A DNA stretch of 13,211 bases from DASZCR01 sp964246705 (GCA_964246705.1 CAXTRQ010000167.1:1-13211), one strand, 5' to 3'; shown: positions 6,874-13,211, counted from the stretch's first letter. The notes: generated from the letters alone by a model not told the origin. Numbers and translations are program-made.

Positions 6874-8631
6874 TCACTGGCGGCGCGCGGACATTTCCGT
6901 GTCTTGATTGAGAACGGAGGTGGCGGCTGTAACTAATGACAGTCCGCGTAGTAATTCGTTTTCAAAGCTCTCGGCAAGTGCAATAGTGCGTGCGAAATCG
7001 TGACGCGCCAGCAGACGAAAGCCTGAGCGAAAGTCTCCTTTGTTATCACCGACTTGGATTGCCAGCCGCGACGCGCCGCCTAATTGCAAATACCTCGGCT
7101 CTGATTTGACATCTTCGAGTTCCCGCACGCCGTTCGCAGTCTTAATTGCGACAGACATCAACTCGAACCCCGTCTGAATATCTATCTTGCTATACGAAGA
7201 AGCCAGCCAGAGATACGCCCTCGCCTGACTGACAGACCCCGTTCCGGCGACGAGAATCTTTTGCGTGCTGCGGAGTATGTCGCCGGCCATCACCATATCT
7301 TTTTTCTTTCGCGCCGCCGCGATGAGGCGGATGGTCACGTCCGCTCGCTCTTCAGGCGACTCAATCTTTTCGACGGCCTTCGCGGCCTCATATAATTCCC
7401 CCTGAGAAATAAGAGACTGTATCTGAGCGCGCCGGACATCAGTCACGACGGCTTCACGCCGCTCGCCGCTGCGGGCGCGTCCGGCGGTGTCAAGCGCGCT
7501 CTCATATTCGCCTCTGCGCGAGAGCGTCAGCGCCGCCTGAAGATAGAGAGCATCGCGGTTATCTTCATTCTTTTCATTCGCGGCGCGCGAGAGGATGCTG
7601 TCGAGATCGTTACGGCTGGTCTCGGTCGGGAATAATTCTTCGGCAGCCCTCTCTTCCGGCCTGACCTCTTGCTCTAACTGCTGGCTATAAGACCTGACCT
7701 CGCCTGCCCGCTCCGGCCAGTAGATGACGTAGAAGGTGTGCAACTGTTTGAGCGTGAGAAAGAGCGTCGAGCGTAAGCCCTCGTTGTTTGTTCCCGTTTG
7801 GATTGACTGCTCACGCACCCTCTTAATCCGCGCGAAGGCTGTATCCAAAAACCTCTTGACGAGTTGAACGTCGGATTCCGGCTGTGGAATTAACCTCAGA
7901 TAGCTCGCCAAGATCATCGCGTCGTAAAGATTGGAGGAAGAATCGGCATTGAAATACGCGGTCGCCTTTTCAAAGAGTTGATGGGCAGACCGGGGATGGG
8001 CGGCAATGAGGGCGCGAAAAACCTCTGTGAACTCCTGCGGGACGCCGTAGCCGAGACTGTCCACCGCATAACTGACGGCTTGTTGCGGGTCGGTCGGAAC
8101 GAGACGTGCAGCAAGCAGCGCTAGACTCCTTTTTTGAAAACTGCTGCTGCCGAAAACCTGCGGCTCATTATGCAGAGCCACCATCTGCGCCTTATTCTCT
8201 TCGGTTTTTGCGCCGCGCATCAGTTCATCAACAAGCGTCGGATCATGTCGCTGCGCGACGGCGAGCAGGTCTGCTCGTAGTTGTCCACGCAGAACGGTCG
8301 TCCGCGCGTTGGTGATAAACTCCTTTTCACCCTGCCGCGCAGTAGCGACTGCACCGTCTATTTGTTCGTTGGCCTCGCGCAACAAACTTCTCGCTCTGAG
8401 CTTATCCGAATCCCACAGGGCATCAGCCGCCGCAATCCAGACGATGACTCGCTCTCTCGTTTGACCGTAACTTTTAGCGCGCTCGATCTCTCTTGCGAGG
8501 ACATCCAGAGCAGTGCGCTTGAGCGGATTTATTTGGCCGGTGTCGTCCTGTGCTATGGCCGTGAGGGCAGCGAGATGAGGGATGGCGCAGAGCACAAGCA
8601 AAGCGATGAGTAAGCTGCGAGCGAATGTCAT
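6874..8631 (-). CDS. Exported helical-repeat (TPR-like) protein of unknown function
   Basis: The 585-residue protein starts at ATG 8631, with AAAGG 8 nt upstream and GGAG further up; the open frame extends 21 codons further, but that part lacks a signal-like start. Residues 1-27 are a Sec signal peptide (FARSLLIALLVLCAIPHLA, cut after AIA). The rest is almost entirely amphipathic helix with alternating AR/AL-rich segments, such as QTRERVIVWIAAADALWDS near the N-terminus and AYLWLASSYSKIDIQTGFEL near the C-terminus. This looks like a TPR/HEAT-type solenoid in the periplasm or on the surface. I see no catalytic motif. Similar exported proteins are typical of Blastocatellia as I recall them, but I cannot name a family. 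It is the last gene of a same-strand run after the Cys-rich mini-proteins. The 327-nt gap with two inverted repeats makes co-transcription uncertain. Confidence 0.75.
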   Translation of the reverse strand: MTFARSLLIALLVLCAIPHLAALTAIAQDDTGQINPLKRTALDVLAREIERAKSYGQTRERVIVWIAAADALWDSDKLRARSLLREANEQIDGAVATARQGEKEFITNARTTVLRGQLRADLLAVAQRHDPTLVDELMRGAKTEENKAQMVALHNEPQVFGSSSFQKRSLALLAARLVPTDPQQAVSYAVDSLGYGVPQEFTEVFRALIAAHPRSAHQLFEKATAYFNADSSSNLYDAMILASYLRLIPQPESDVQLVKRFLDTAFARIKRVREQSIQTGTNNEGLRSTLFLTLKQLHTFYVIYWPERAGEVRSYSQQLEQEVRPEERAAEELFPTETSRNDLDSILSRAANEKNEDNRDALYLQAALTLSRRGEYESALDTAGRARSGERREAVVTDVRRAQIQSLISQGELYEAAKAVEKIESPEERADVTIRLIAAARKKKDMVMAGDILRSTQKILVAGTGSVSQARAYLWLASSYSKIDIQTGFELMSVAIKTANGVRELEDVKSEPRYLQLGGASRLAIQVGDNKGDFRSGFRLLARHDFARTIALAESFENELLRGLSLVTAATSVLNQDTEMSARRQ

Positions 8632-8700
8632 CACTGATACCTTTCTCCTGTGAAGGCCGCTAAACGGCATCGCGGTCGGTGCTGAATTTCGCAATCGCGT

Positions 8701-8750
8701 GGCTGCGCGCCCCTTCGCTGCTGTATCCGACAGCGAAGGGGCGCGCAGCC
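8701..8750. repeat. Perfect 20-bp inverted repeat (long hairpin)
   Basis: GGCTGCGCGCCCCTTCGCTG (8701-8720) and CAGCGAAGGGGCGCGCAGCC (8731-8750) are exact reverse complements around a 10-nt loop. The stem is GC-rich and would be very stable in RNA or as a cruciform. It sits about 70 nt upstream of the helical-repeat gene and downstream of the second mini-protein gene. No T-run follows on the minus strand, so it is not a standard intrinsic terminator. It might be an RNA processing or stabilising element, or a REP-like repeat. Confidence 0.9.
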
Positions 8751-8829
8751 CGTCCTCACGTTTTTGAAGATTCGGCGGACATTTAAGTAAGAGCCGGAAA
8801 TTGCGATCAGGTGAGTGGGTTTGTCTGAA

Positions 8830-8923
8830 TCCGGTGTGCGAGCGTCCACCGGTCTTTCACTTTTACTACAGCTAAGGCGACCGACACAAGCTCTTTTTCC
8901 TAATTCAAAACTCGCACACCGGA
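8830..8923. repeat. 13-bp perfect inverted repeat with 68-nt interior
   Basis: TCCGGTGTGCGAG (8830-8842) and CTCGCACACCGGA (8911-8923) are exact reverse complements. They enclose a 68-nt interior in the gap just downstream of the second mini-protein gene. It could be the closing stem of a structured RNA or 3' UTR, or a tiny non-autonomous element. GAAT occurs near both outer edges, but the copies are not placed as a clean target duplication. Confidence 0.7.
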
Positions 8924-8958
8924 GCGAATAAGCATTTGCCCTCTCATCCGGCGGCGCG

Positions 8959-9204
8959 CTATTCAAGGCCGGGTCGCGGACACTGAATGATACAGACGCA
9001 GTTGCCGCCGTTGTTTAGTGAAGTGCAATCGCAAACAAAGATTCCGTCCGGCGTGACGGATGCCGTCCCCGACCGGGTGCAGGCTGCCGACACGACCATT
9101 CCCTTGAAACGAATCGCAGGCAGTGTGGCGAGCATTCCGAGCGTCAGTAGCGCCAAAACAGTCGCGCGGAAAAAATTGAGCGTCGAACCGCTGTTGGATT
9201 TCAT
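8959..9204 (-). CDS. Secreted six-cysteine mini-protein, copy 1
   Basis: The 81-residue protein starts at ATG 9204, with AAAGGAG 12 nt upstream. It has an N-terminal hydrophobic export segment (residues 10-31), a likely cleavage after MVVSA (residue 40), then a mature peptide of about 40 residues. Its six cysteines are at 42, 58, 60, 69, 71 and 75, in the order C-x15-C-x-C-x8-C-x-C-x3-C, with VCDCT (57-61) and QCPRP (74-78) as landmarks. Copy 2 next door has nearly the same spacing, so the two are paralogues. With six cysteines in an exported peptide, three disulfides or a metal site are possible. No known family recognised. It follows the propeller, thioredoxin-like and copy 2 genes on the same strand. 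An overlapping 93-codon frame on this strand lacks the paralogue match and is rejected. Confidence 0.82.
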   Translation of the reverse strand: MKSNSGSTLNFFRATVLALLTLGMLATLPAIRFKGMVVSAACTRSGTASVTPDGIFVCDCTSLNNGGNCVCIIQCPRPGLE

Positions 9205-9280
9205 TGAATATCATGTCTCCTTTGCTTCTCGTAACGGCCTTCATTTACAAAGCGTGGATAGAGCGGATGCGCGGAGAGAG

Positions 9281-9309
9281 GTCGCCCGGAAACGCTACAT
9301 AGCGGCGAC
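9281..9309. repeat. Imperfect stem-loop between the two mini-protein genes
   Basis: GTCGCC (9281-9286) pairs with GGCGAC (9304-9309), and inside it GCT (9294-9296) pairs with AGC (9301-9303), with a 7-nt one-sided bulge. It is short and could be chance, but it lies in the 137-nt gap between copies 2 and 1. Confidence 0.3.
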
Positions 9310-9341
9310 TTTATGGAGGCTTGAATCGCCCGTTCGCAAGA

Positions 9342-9563
9342 CTATTGCATCGGCGGTCTGGGGCATTCAAGCAAGCATTGGCAGTTAGTATTTTGAGTCT
9401 GCGTACAATCACAGACCAGCACGCCTTCGCCTGTCGCAACCTGCTTACCTTGAACCTTACAGGTGTCCGCGTGAACCACCGTCGCCTGATTGTACGTCGA
9501 GGACATTGACGCCCCGTAGAACCCTACGGCCAGCAGCGCGATGGCGAGAGTTAGTCTCTTCAT
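9342..9563 (-). CDS. Secreted six-cysteine mini-protein, copy 2
   Basis: The 73-residue protein starts at ATG 9563, with AAAGGA 7 nt upstream. Residues 1-20 (MKRLTLAIALLAVGFYGASM) are a signal sequence. Likely cleavage is after VVHA (residue 32), leaving a mature peptide of about 41 residues. Cysteines at 35, 51, 53, 61, 63 and 67 follow C-x15-C-x-C-x7-C-x-C-x3-C, one residue different from copy 1, with VCDCT (50-54) and ECPRP (66-70) aligned. Outside these landmarks the two copies have diverged, so this is an older duplication under cysteine constraint. The exported small Cys-rich form beside a 6-bladed propeller gene resembles the layout of Bacteroidota NVEALA peptides, but I see no NVEALA motif. 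The thioredoxin-like gene ends 73 nt upstream. Confidence 0.83.
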   Translation of the reverse strand: MKRLTLAIALLAVGFYGASMSSTYNQATVVHADTCKVQGKQVATGEGVLVCDCTQTQNTNCQCLLECPRPPMQ

Positions 9564-9584
9564 AGCGAGTTCCTTTCTTTTCAG

Positions 9585-9603
9585 TGGCGAGTGAATCTCG
9601 CCA
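9585..9603. repeat. Hairpin before mini-protein copy 2
   Basis: TGGCGAG and CTCGCCA form a perfect 7-bp stem with a 5-nt loop, 21 nt upstream of the copy 2 start codon and just ahead of its ribosome site. On the minus strand it is followed by an A-rich run, not a T-run, so it is not a terminator. It may block RNA decay or uncouple copy 2 from the upstream genes. Confidence 0.55.
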
Positions 9604-9622
9604 GTTCAAAGCTGTTCCGCCT

Positions 9623-9640
9623 GTGACGTAAGCGCGTCAC
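9623..9640. repeat. Hairpin over the stop codon of the thioredoxin-like gene
   Basis: GTGACG (9623-9628) and CGTCAC (9635-9640) form a 6-bp stem with a 6-nt loop that covers the TGA of the thioredoxin-like gene. With the neighbouring hairpin at 9585-9603 it forms a tandem pair in the gap before copy 2. No T-run follows. Confidence 0.45.
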
Positions 9641-10248
9641 TTCGTCACCTCGGCGAACATTAAACTCTCACTTACCTTTTGACCAAAAATCTTTTGCGTG
9701 GAGGCATTCGCGTTGGGGCCGTCGGCCAGAAGAACGTCTCCCTGAGCATTAACAAGCACCTTGAACGGTGTCAATTGCGGCAGTGGTGTGGCCTGCCCGA
9801 CTCGATTTTTATCAGCAAAATAGAGCGGGAACGGAAATTGGTAAGCCTTCGCAAAAGTGCGTGCTTCTGCTATTGAGCTTCTCACCAACACGCCGACGAC
9901 CCGTAGCTTCGCGGCGTCATGAGCATTGTTTAGCTCCTCCCAGACGCTACGCTCCCGAAGGCAATTAGGACAGTCGCCCGGCGACAGAAAAATAACCAGA
10001 GTGTTCGCTGTCCCATAAGTGATGATTTCCTCGCGCTCCGTCTTTAAGTTCAACAACCGCATGCCCTTCAACGCTGACACGTCCAACCTCACGCGAGAAC
10101 CATCAAGCTCACTGACCCAAATCGTGCGTGAGCCGCCATGGCTGCTCAAGAGAAAGGCGCTGGCGGCAACCAGACACGACAGGATGAGCAGTGCGGTCAG
10201 CAGGATTTTACGACGTTGATGATTTGAGCTTGGCGCGGACAACTTCAT
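9637..10248 (-). CDS. Membrane-anchored thioredoxin-like protein (CPNC)
   Basis: The 203-residue protein is taken from ATG 10248; the open frame extends 18 codons further, deeper into the propeller gene. After a short basic tail (NHQRRK), residues about 15-34 (ILLTALLILSCLVAASAFLL) are a signal anchor that places the rest outside the cytoplasm. The domain has the thioredoxin fold order: strand TLVIFLSPGD, then C-P-N-C at 93-96, a helix (WEELNNAH), strand RVVGVLV, and the cis-proline loop at LTPFKVLV (Pro161). The CXXC suggests disulfide exchange, like TlpA/AhpC-TSA-type proteins. It overlaps the end of the propeller gene by 41 nt, so translation is probably coupled, and lies just before the two Cys-rich secreted peptides, its plausible substrates. 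The substrate link is inference. Confidence 0.82.
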   Translation of the reverse strand: MKLSAPSSNHQRRKILLTALLILSCLVAASAFLLSSHGGSRTIWVSELDGSRVRLDVSALKGMRLLNLKTEREEIITYGTANTLVIFLSPGDCPNCLRERSVWEELNNAHDAAKLRVVGVLVRSSIAEARTFAKAYQFPFPLYFADKNRVGQATPLPQLTPFKVLVNAQGDVLLADGPNANASTQKIFGQKVSESLMFAEVTK

Positions 10249-11386
10249 AACGCTCTTGGCCTTTCGACTCAAGGTTCTTGAGTAAATAGACGTAGCCGTC
10301 ACGTCCCCTTGTCAAAATCGAGTAGTTCGTTTTGACGGAGGCGATCTTCTTCTTTGTCGTTGCCGACCACATGTCAATTGTGTAGCGCAGAGGGTTAAAA
10401 GTCTGGTACTGCACCAGCAATTTGTCGCCATCAACAATCAGATTGTTGATCGGTGTCCACGTCAGCCGCCAGCTCTGGATGTAGCTGTATGCCTCCGCCG
10501 GAGTCCTCTGTTTGGCCTCCAGCCCGGAGGCGGGCGACTTGAACTCGATGCCGTTTTCCGTCAGGTAAGTTGAGAGTTGACCATCCGGCGTTAGCCGGTA
10601 GACGGTGTAATCAAAAGGGAGGGCGACGAATAAATTTCCATCGACGATGTCCATCGCCGGGTGGTCGTACGTGTAGAGGTCGAGAGCTTTTGCGCTCTCA
10701 GGAAAGGGCAGGTAAGAAGCGATGAACTCGCCGCTCTCAGAATACTTGTGGACGAGGTCTGCGCCGACTAACCGACCCGTCTCGTCATTTTGCCAGCGAT
10801 TCCCATACAGGTAAAAGCAGCGCGTCACGTCGTCGTACAGCAAGGTCTGCGCCGAAAAGTTCTGCGGCGTATAGATGAAGGAGGATAGAAATTCAGCATC
10901 TTTCGAGAAAAGGTTAACGCGGTGACTCTGGAAGTCGGAGACGGCGATTCTTCCCTCTGCAACTTCCGCAACATCAGACGGCCAGAGATGAGAACCCGGC
11001 TCATTGCCTACGCCGCCAATCGGGCGCACGAAACGACCGGAGGAATCGTACAACTCGGCCAATTTGCGCTCGTAATCCACGATGATGATCGTGCTATCGT
11101 GCCCGACTCTCAATTGACCGAGGGCGTTGATGCGCGTGCCGGGAAAGGGTATTTCTGCTTCTATATCGAAAACACTTGCAATCTGATCAGCATTCATGCC
11201 CTGCCGCGCTTTTTCCAGAGCCAGTCCGAACTCGTCGGGCTGTGCAGGCACGCCTTGCGAATCAGAAACGGCAGCAGATTTAGTAACCGGCAGGTTCTGT
11301 CGAGGACTACACTGGAGCAGGCAGACGCTCGCCAGCATTAACAAGTATAAGATTGCTGAAACCCTCGGACTCGTGCTTCTCGCCAT
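10208..11386 (-). CDS. 6-bladed beta-propeller (NHL-like) exported protein, possible lipoprotein
   Basis: The protein has 392 residues from ATG 11386; a GTG at 11395 adds three residues, and neither has a strong ribosome site. The N-terminus is a signal sequence (VSAILYLLMLASVCLL) ending in LLQC. That is only an imperfect lipobox because of the Gln before the Cys, so lipidation is uncertain. The body has repeating propeller strands: IIIVDYERKLAELYDSSGRF, then a GGVGNEPGSHLWPSDVAE loop, then GRIAVSDFQSHRVNLFSKD. This is the NHL/6-bladed pattern (D....V..FD..G.F....G..G..PG.......I.V...G.I.V.D). Such proteins are usually binding scaffolds with no catalytic residue. It is the first gene of the minus-strand run and overlaps the thioredoxin-like gene. 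Confidence 0.82.
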   Translation of the reverse strand: MARSTSPRVSAILYLLMLASVCLLQCSPRQNLPVTKSAAVSDSQGVPAQPDEFGLALEKARQGMNADQIASVFDIEAEIPFPGTRINALGQLRVGHDSTIIIVDYERKLAELYDSSGRFVRPIGGVGNEPGSHLWPSDVAEVAEGRIAVSDFQSHRVNLFSKDAEFLSSFIYTPQNFSAQTLLYDDVTRCFYLYGNRWQNDETGRLVGADLVHKYSESGEFIASYLPFPESAKALDLYTYDHPAMDIVDGNLFVALPFDYTVYRLTPDGQLSTYLTENGIEFKSPASGLEAKQRTPAEAYSYIQSWRLTWTPINNLIVDGDKLLVQYQTFNPLRYTIDMWSATTKKKIASVKTNYSILTRGRDGYVYLLKNLESKGQERYEVVRAKLKSSTS

Positions 11387-11399
11387 GCTTATCACATGA

Positions 11400-11880
11400 G
11401 GAAATCAGAATTGAGCTTACGTGAGACAGAGCTTTTTCGACATCCCCTTCACAACCTGCGGGCATGCCTTAAATCCAAAGGATGGTTAACCCCGGTTTCA
11501 CCAGCAACTAATGGTGAGGTTAGCTTTCAAATCAATGCAAATTAAGGAGTCAGGACACGAAAAGTTCTTTTCGCTATCTGTTATCTCTAGTAGGTTACAG
11601 AAAGAATTGTATTCGGTATGGTGATATAAGATCTAGTGAGATGAATCTTCACTGTAAGACTCTCTTTAGGCAACGTGTGGAGACTAAAAAATCAGGTGAA
11701 GTCACACGCTTGTAGAAAACCAAGTGTGCATCTTACATAATTTCATGGTTGTGTCAACACTTAAGTGTTAGGGCGAACGCGTCTTCGACAGCACTCTATA
11801 TTCAGACGCGTGTCGCACGCGTTTGGCCGCAGAAAACATGTGCGACTTTATCTGCGATTTATCGTTCTGAGTAAATACTG
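11400..11880. other. AT-rich divergent intergenic region
   Basis: About 480 nt without a credible gene separate the divergent propeller run and cas6, so both sets of promoters must lie here. It contains a 14-bp palindrome (11756-11769). It also has three ACGCGT copies within 11777-11822, two of which form an 8-bp inverted pair (ACGCGTCT at 11777-11784, AGACGCGT at 11804-11811). I could not pick confident promoters. Confidence 0.5.
11756..11769. promoter_or_regulatory. 14-bp perfect palindrome, possible operator
   Basis: AACACTTAAGTGTT is its own reverse complement and lies 111 nt upstream of the cas6 start in the divergent region. Size and symmetry suit a dimeric regulator, but no regulator gene is in the window. 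Confidence 0.4.
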
Positions 11881-12921
11881 ATGTTTTATTTCTCCAAAAT
11901 TCAATTTGAAATCGAATTACTGGATAACTATGCCCCGATGGGGTTCTGGGGAATAAAACTGCGTGGCGGCTTTGGTGAGATTTTGAAACAGACTCTGTGT
12001 GACCATCCGCAGCTTGTACGATGTTCGGACTGCGAGCGTTTCCTGAGCTGCGAATTCCCGCTCCTGTTTAAACCGAGACGGGTGCATTACGGGAGCATTG
12101 CAGGTCAGCCTTTGGGTGACAAGGAAAACTTGCCTGCGCCTTACGTCATGGAACCGCCGGTAGAGATGAATGGGGAGATGATGGCGGGTAGTCGCGTCAG
12201 CTTCGGGTTTGTAGGTCTCGGACCGAGCGCTGAAATCATCGGGCAAATCATTGAGACGTTCGGGGAGCTTGGCATGAGCGGACTGCATAACGAATCGCGG
12301 CGGGCGCGGTATCAATTAGTGGAGGTGCGCGATATGCTCGGCGCGGGACGCTCGCTTCATGCGCTCGGAAACTTGAGCCGAGCGGTTGTTCGTGAAGCCT
12401 CTAGTGTGATTCTAGGTATGTTACCGCTGCACATGCCCGACGAACTAATCATCTCTTTTTCAACTCCGGTCAGGACGACAAGAGACAGCTTCCCTCCTTT
12501 GCCGTCGGAGGATAGCGACCCGTTCGAGAGAAAACAGAATGGCGCTGTCGTTATAAAATCTAAGCGAGCCAAAGGGGTCAGAGATTTTTATGATCTCGTA
12601 TTGCTGTTGACGGATCGCATTGCGGCGGTGTGGCAACTCTACGGTCAAGGATGGATTGGGCAAGCGGAATTTTACCGCTGGCGGAACCGCCTCCTACAAG
12701 CGAGCAAGGAGATAGTGACGAAAGATTTAGAGTTGCGCCGAAAGAGCTACGTGCACTTTGCGGGTGACCAGCAAAAGTTCGTTGAGCTAGACGGCTTCGT
12801 CGGTGCGATGCACTTGTGCGGTGACTTCACGCCGTTCATGGAGTTTCTACTACTCGGCGAAATACTCCACGTTGGCGAATCTACGACGAAGGGGTTCGGA
12901 CAATACAAAGTCATCTATTGA
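11881..12921 (+). CDS. cas6: Cas6 CRISPR pre-crRNA processing endoribonuclease (RAMP)
   Basis: The 346-residue protein has the order of the Cas6 RAMP family. An N-terminal strand is followed by LRGGFGEIL (27-35), matching the LRGxFG box at the start of this subfamily. A cysteine set follows (40, 48, 51, 57; VRCSDCERFLSC) that may bind zinc. The C-terminal RAMP half ends in LGEILHVGESTTKGFGQYKV, the glycine-rich loop typical of Cas6 (GKGTTFGLGxYxI-like). Its role is to cut CRISPR repeat RNA to make crRNAs. The start at ATG 11881 fits the family but has no clear ribosome site. No other cas gene is in the window. A short CRISPR array begins 57 nt downstream. I did not identify the catalytic residue. 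Confidence 0.88.
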   Translation: MFYFSKIQFEIELLDNYAPMGFWGIKLRGGFGEILKQTLCDHPQLVRCSDCERFLSCEFPLLFKPRRVHYGSIAGQPLGDKENLPAPYVMEPPVEMNGEMMAGSRVSFGFVGLGPSAEIIGQIIETFGELGMSGLHNESRRARYQLVEVRDMLGAGRSLHALGNLSRAVVREASSVILGMLPLHMPDELIISFSTPVRTTRDSFPPLPSEDSDPFERKQNGAVVIKSKRAKGVRDFYDLVLLLTDRIAAVWQLYGQGWIGQAEFYRWRNRLLQASKEIVTKDLELRRKSYVHFAGDQQKFVELDGFVGAMHLCGDFTPFMEFLLLGEILHVGESTTKGFGQYKVIY

Positions 12922-12978
12922 TCCCACAATTTACTACGAGCGAGATTGTCTTTCATATCTTCAAACGTCTACTCCGCC

Positions 12979-13166
12979 GTCGCAGCAGACCCCAACTTCA
13001 TCCGCTTATCTCAACACGTCAACGGCAACGCAGCGTGGTACACGGCGTCGCCGGTTTCAGTAGGCCACAACTTCATCTACCTATCTCAACCTTACTCGGG
13101 GGGAAACCGGTTAGGGTAAAAGGGTGGGGGTTTCAGTAGGCCACAACTTCATCTGCCTATCTCAAC
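12979..13166 (-). CRISPR. Minimal CRISPR array, three 37-nt repeats and two spacers
   Basis: Repeats are at 12979-13015 (degenerate), 13054-13090 and 13130-13166. On the plus strand each starts GTTTCAGTAGGCC (repeats 2 and 3) and ends TATCTCAAC. Repeats 2 and 3 differ at one base; repeat 1 differs at 7 positions. Spacers are 38 nt (13016-13053) and 39 nt (13091-13129, G-rich). Read on the minus strand, the repeat ends CTACTGAAAC, giving an ACTGAAAC-type 8-nt handle like the common ATTGAAAC. TAGGC/GCCTA can form the Cas6 hairpin (one pair is lost in repeat 2). In that direction the degenerate repeat is the last one, as is usual for terminal repeats. The strand is therefore inferred as minus. 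Confidence 0.85.
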
Positions 13167-13202
13167 TTCACTGAAAAAAGAACAAGTCTCAAGGAGCAAA
13201 CT

Positions 13203-13211
13203 ATGAAGAAG
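13203..13211 (+). CDS. Start of a gene cut by the right window edge
   Basis: CAAGGAG lies 7 nt before ATGAAGAAG, so a protein beginning MKK probably starts here, 36 nt after the last CRISPR repeat. MKK is a common signal-peptide opening. Only three codons are visible, so nothing can be said about function. If the array is transcribed leftward, its leader would have to overlap this gene. Confidence 0.45.

Noticed and set aside
8701..8750. Intrinsic terminator
   Set aside because: The stem is perfect, but no T-run follows on the minus strand; on the plus strand T5 comes 10 nt later and there is no gene to terminate.
8963..9244. 93-codon ORF overlapping mini-protein copy 1 in another frame
   Set aside because: The other frame has the signal peptide and the cysteine pattern shared with copy 2; this frame has neither.
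8959..9563. Assigning the mini-proteins to the NVEALA family
   Set aside because: Only the layout (signal, cleavage region, Cys-rich tail, propeller neighbour) is similar; the NVEALA motif itself is absent.
11917..12315. 132-codon minus-strand ORF
   Set aside because: Antisense to cas6, with no motif of its own.
12918..13139. Plus-strand ORFs running through the CRISPR repeats
   Set aside because: They translate the repeat units themselves and follow cas6 without ribosome sites; artefacts of the array.

Overview
The window looks like chromosomal DNA from an uncultured bacterium, most probably an Acidobacteriota (Blastocatellia/Pyrinomonadales-like). That guess rests on protein style: Sec-exported proteins of unknown function, a secreted DUF4177-like protein, and a large exported helical-repeat protein. 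No marker gene confirms it. Base composition is visibly mixed. Roughly the first 4.6 kb is very GC-rich and the rest is more balanced, with a zone of insertion-sequence remnants between them.

Layout. (1) 2-3978: two convergent GC-rich genes. One is a large protein cut by the left window edge, with a signal peptide, an extracytoplasmic domain, one membrane span and a long charged helical cytoplasmic part. The other is a TIR-like protein whose start codon lies inside the tail of a dead IS6-family transposase. (2) 3965-6230: a mobile-element graveyard. It holds the IS6 transposase remnant, unassigned ORF fragments, an IS5-family (IS427-like) element of 903 bp with inverted repeats and a TA target duplication but a twice-frameshifted transposase, and a gene broken by in-frame TGA codons. 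(3) 6363-6770: a small secreted DUF4177-like protein on the plus strand. (4) 11386 down to 6874, minus strand: an ordered gene run of 6-bladed beta-propeller protein, membrane-anchored thioredoxin-like protein (CPNC), two tandem paralogous secreted six-cysteine mini-proteins, then a large exported helical-repeat protein. The intergenic gaps around the mini-proteins hold several inverted repeats. (5) 11881 to the end, plus strand: a Cas6 endoribonuclease, a minimal CRISPR array of three 37-nt repeats, and the first codons of another gene.

How the genes may work together. The propeller and thioredoxin genes overlap by 41 nt and are followed by secreted peptides with six conserved cysteines. This suggests one envelope system in which the CXXC protein acts on disulfides of the exported peptides. 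The layout recalls Bacteroidota loci that pair 6-bladed propellers with small NVEALA-type Cys-rich exported peptides, but the sequence motif differs, so I treat this as the best candidate for an undescribed system. The Cas6/CRISPR end is probably one edge of a larger cas locus outside the window. The TIR-like gene is a candidate NAD-cleaving defence effector.
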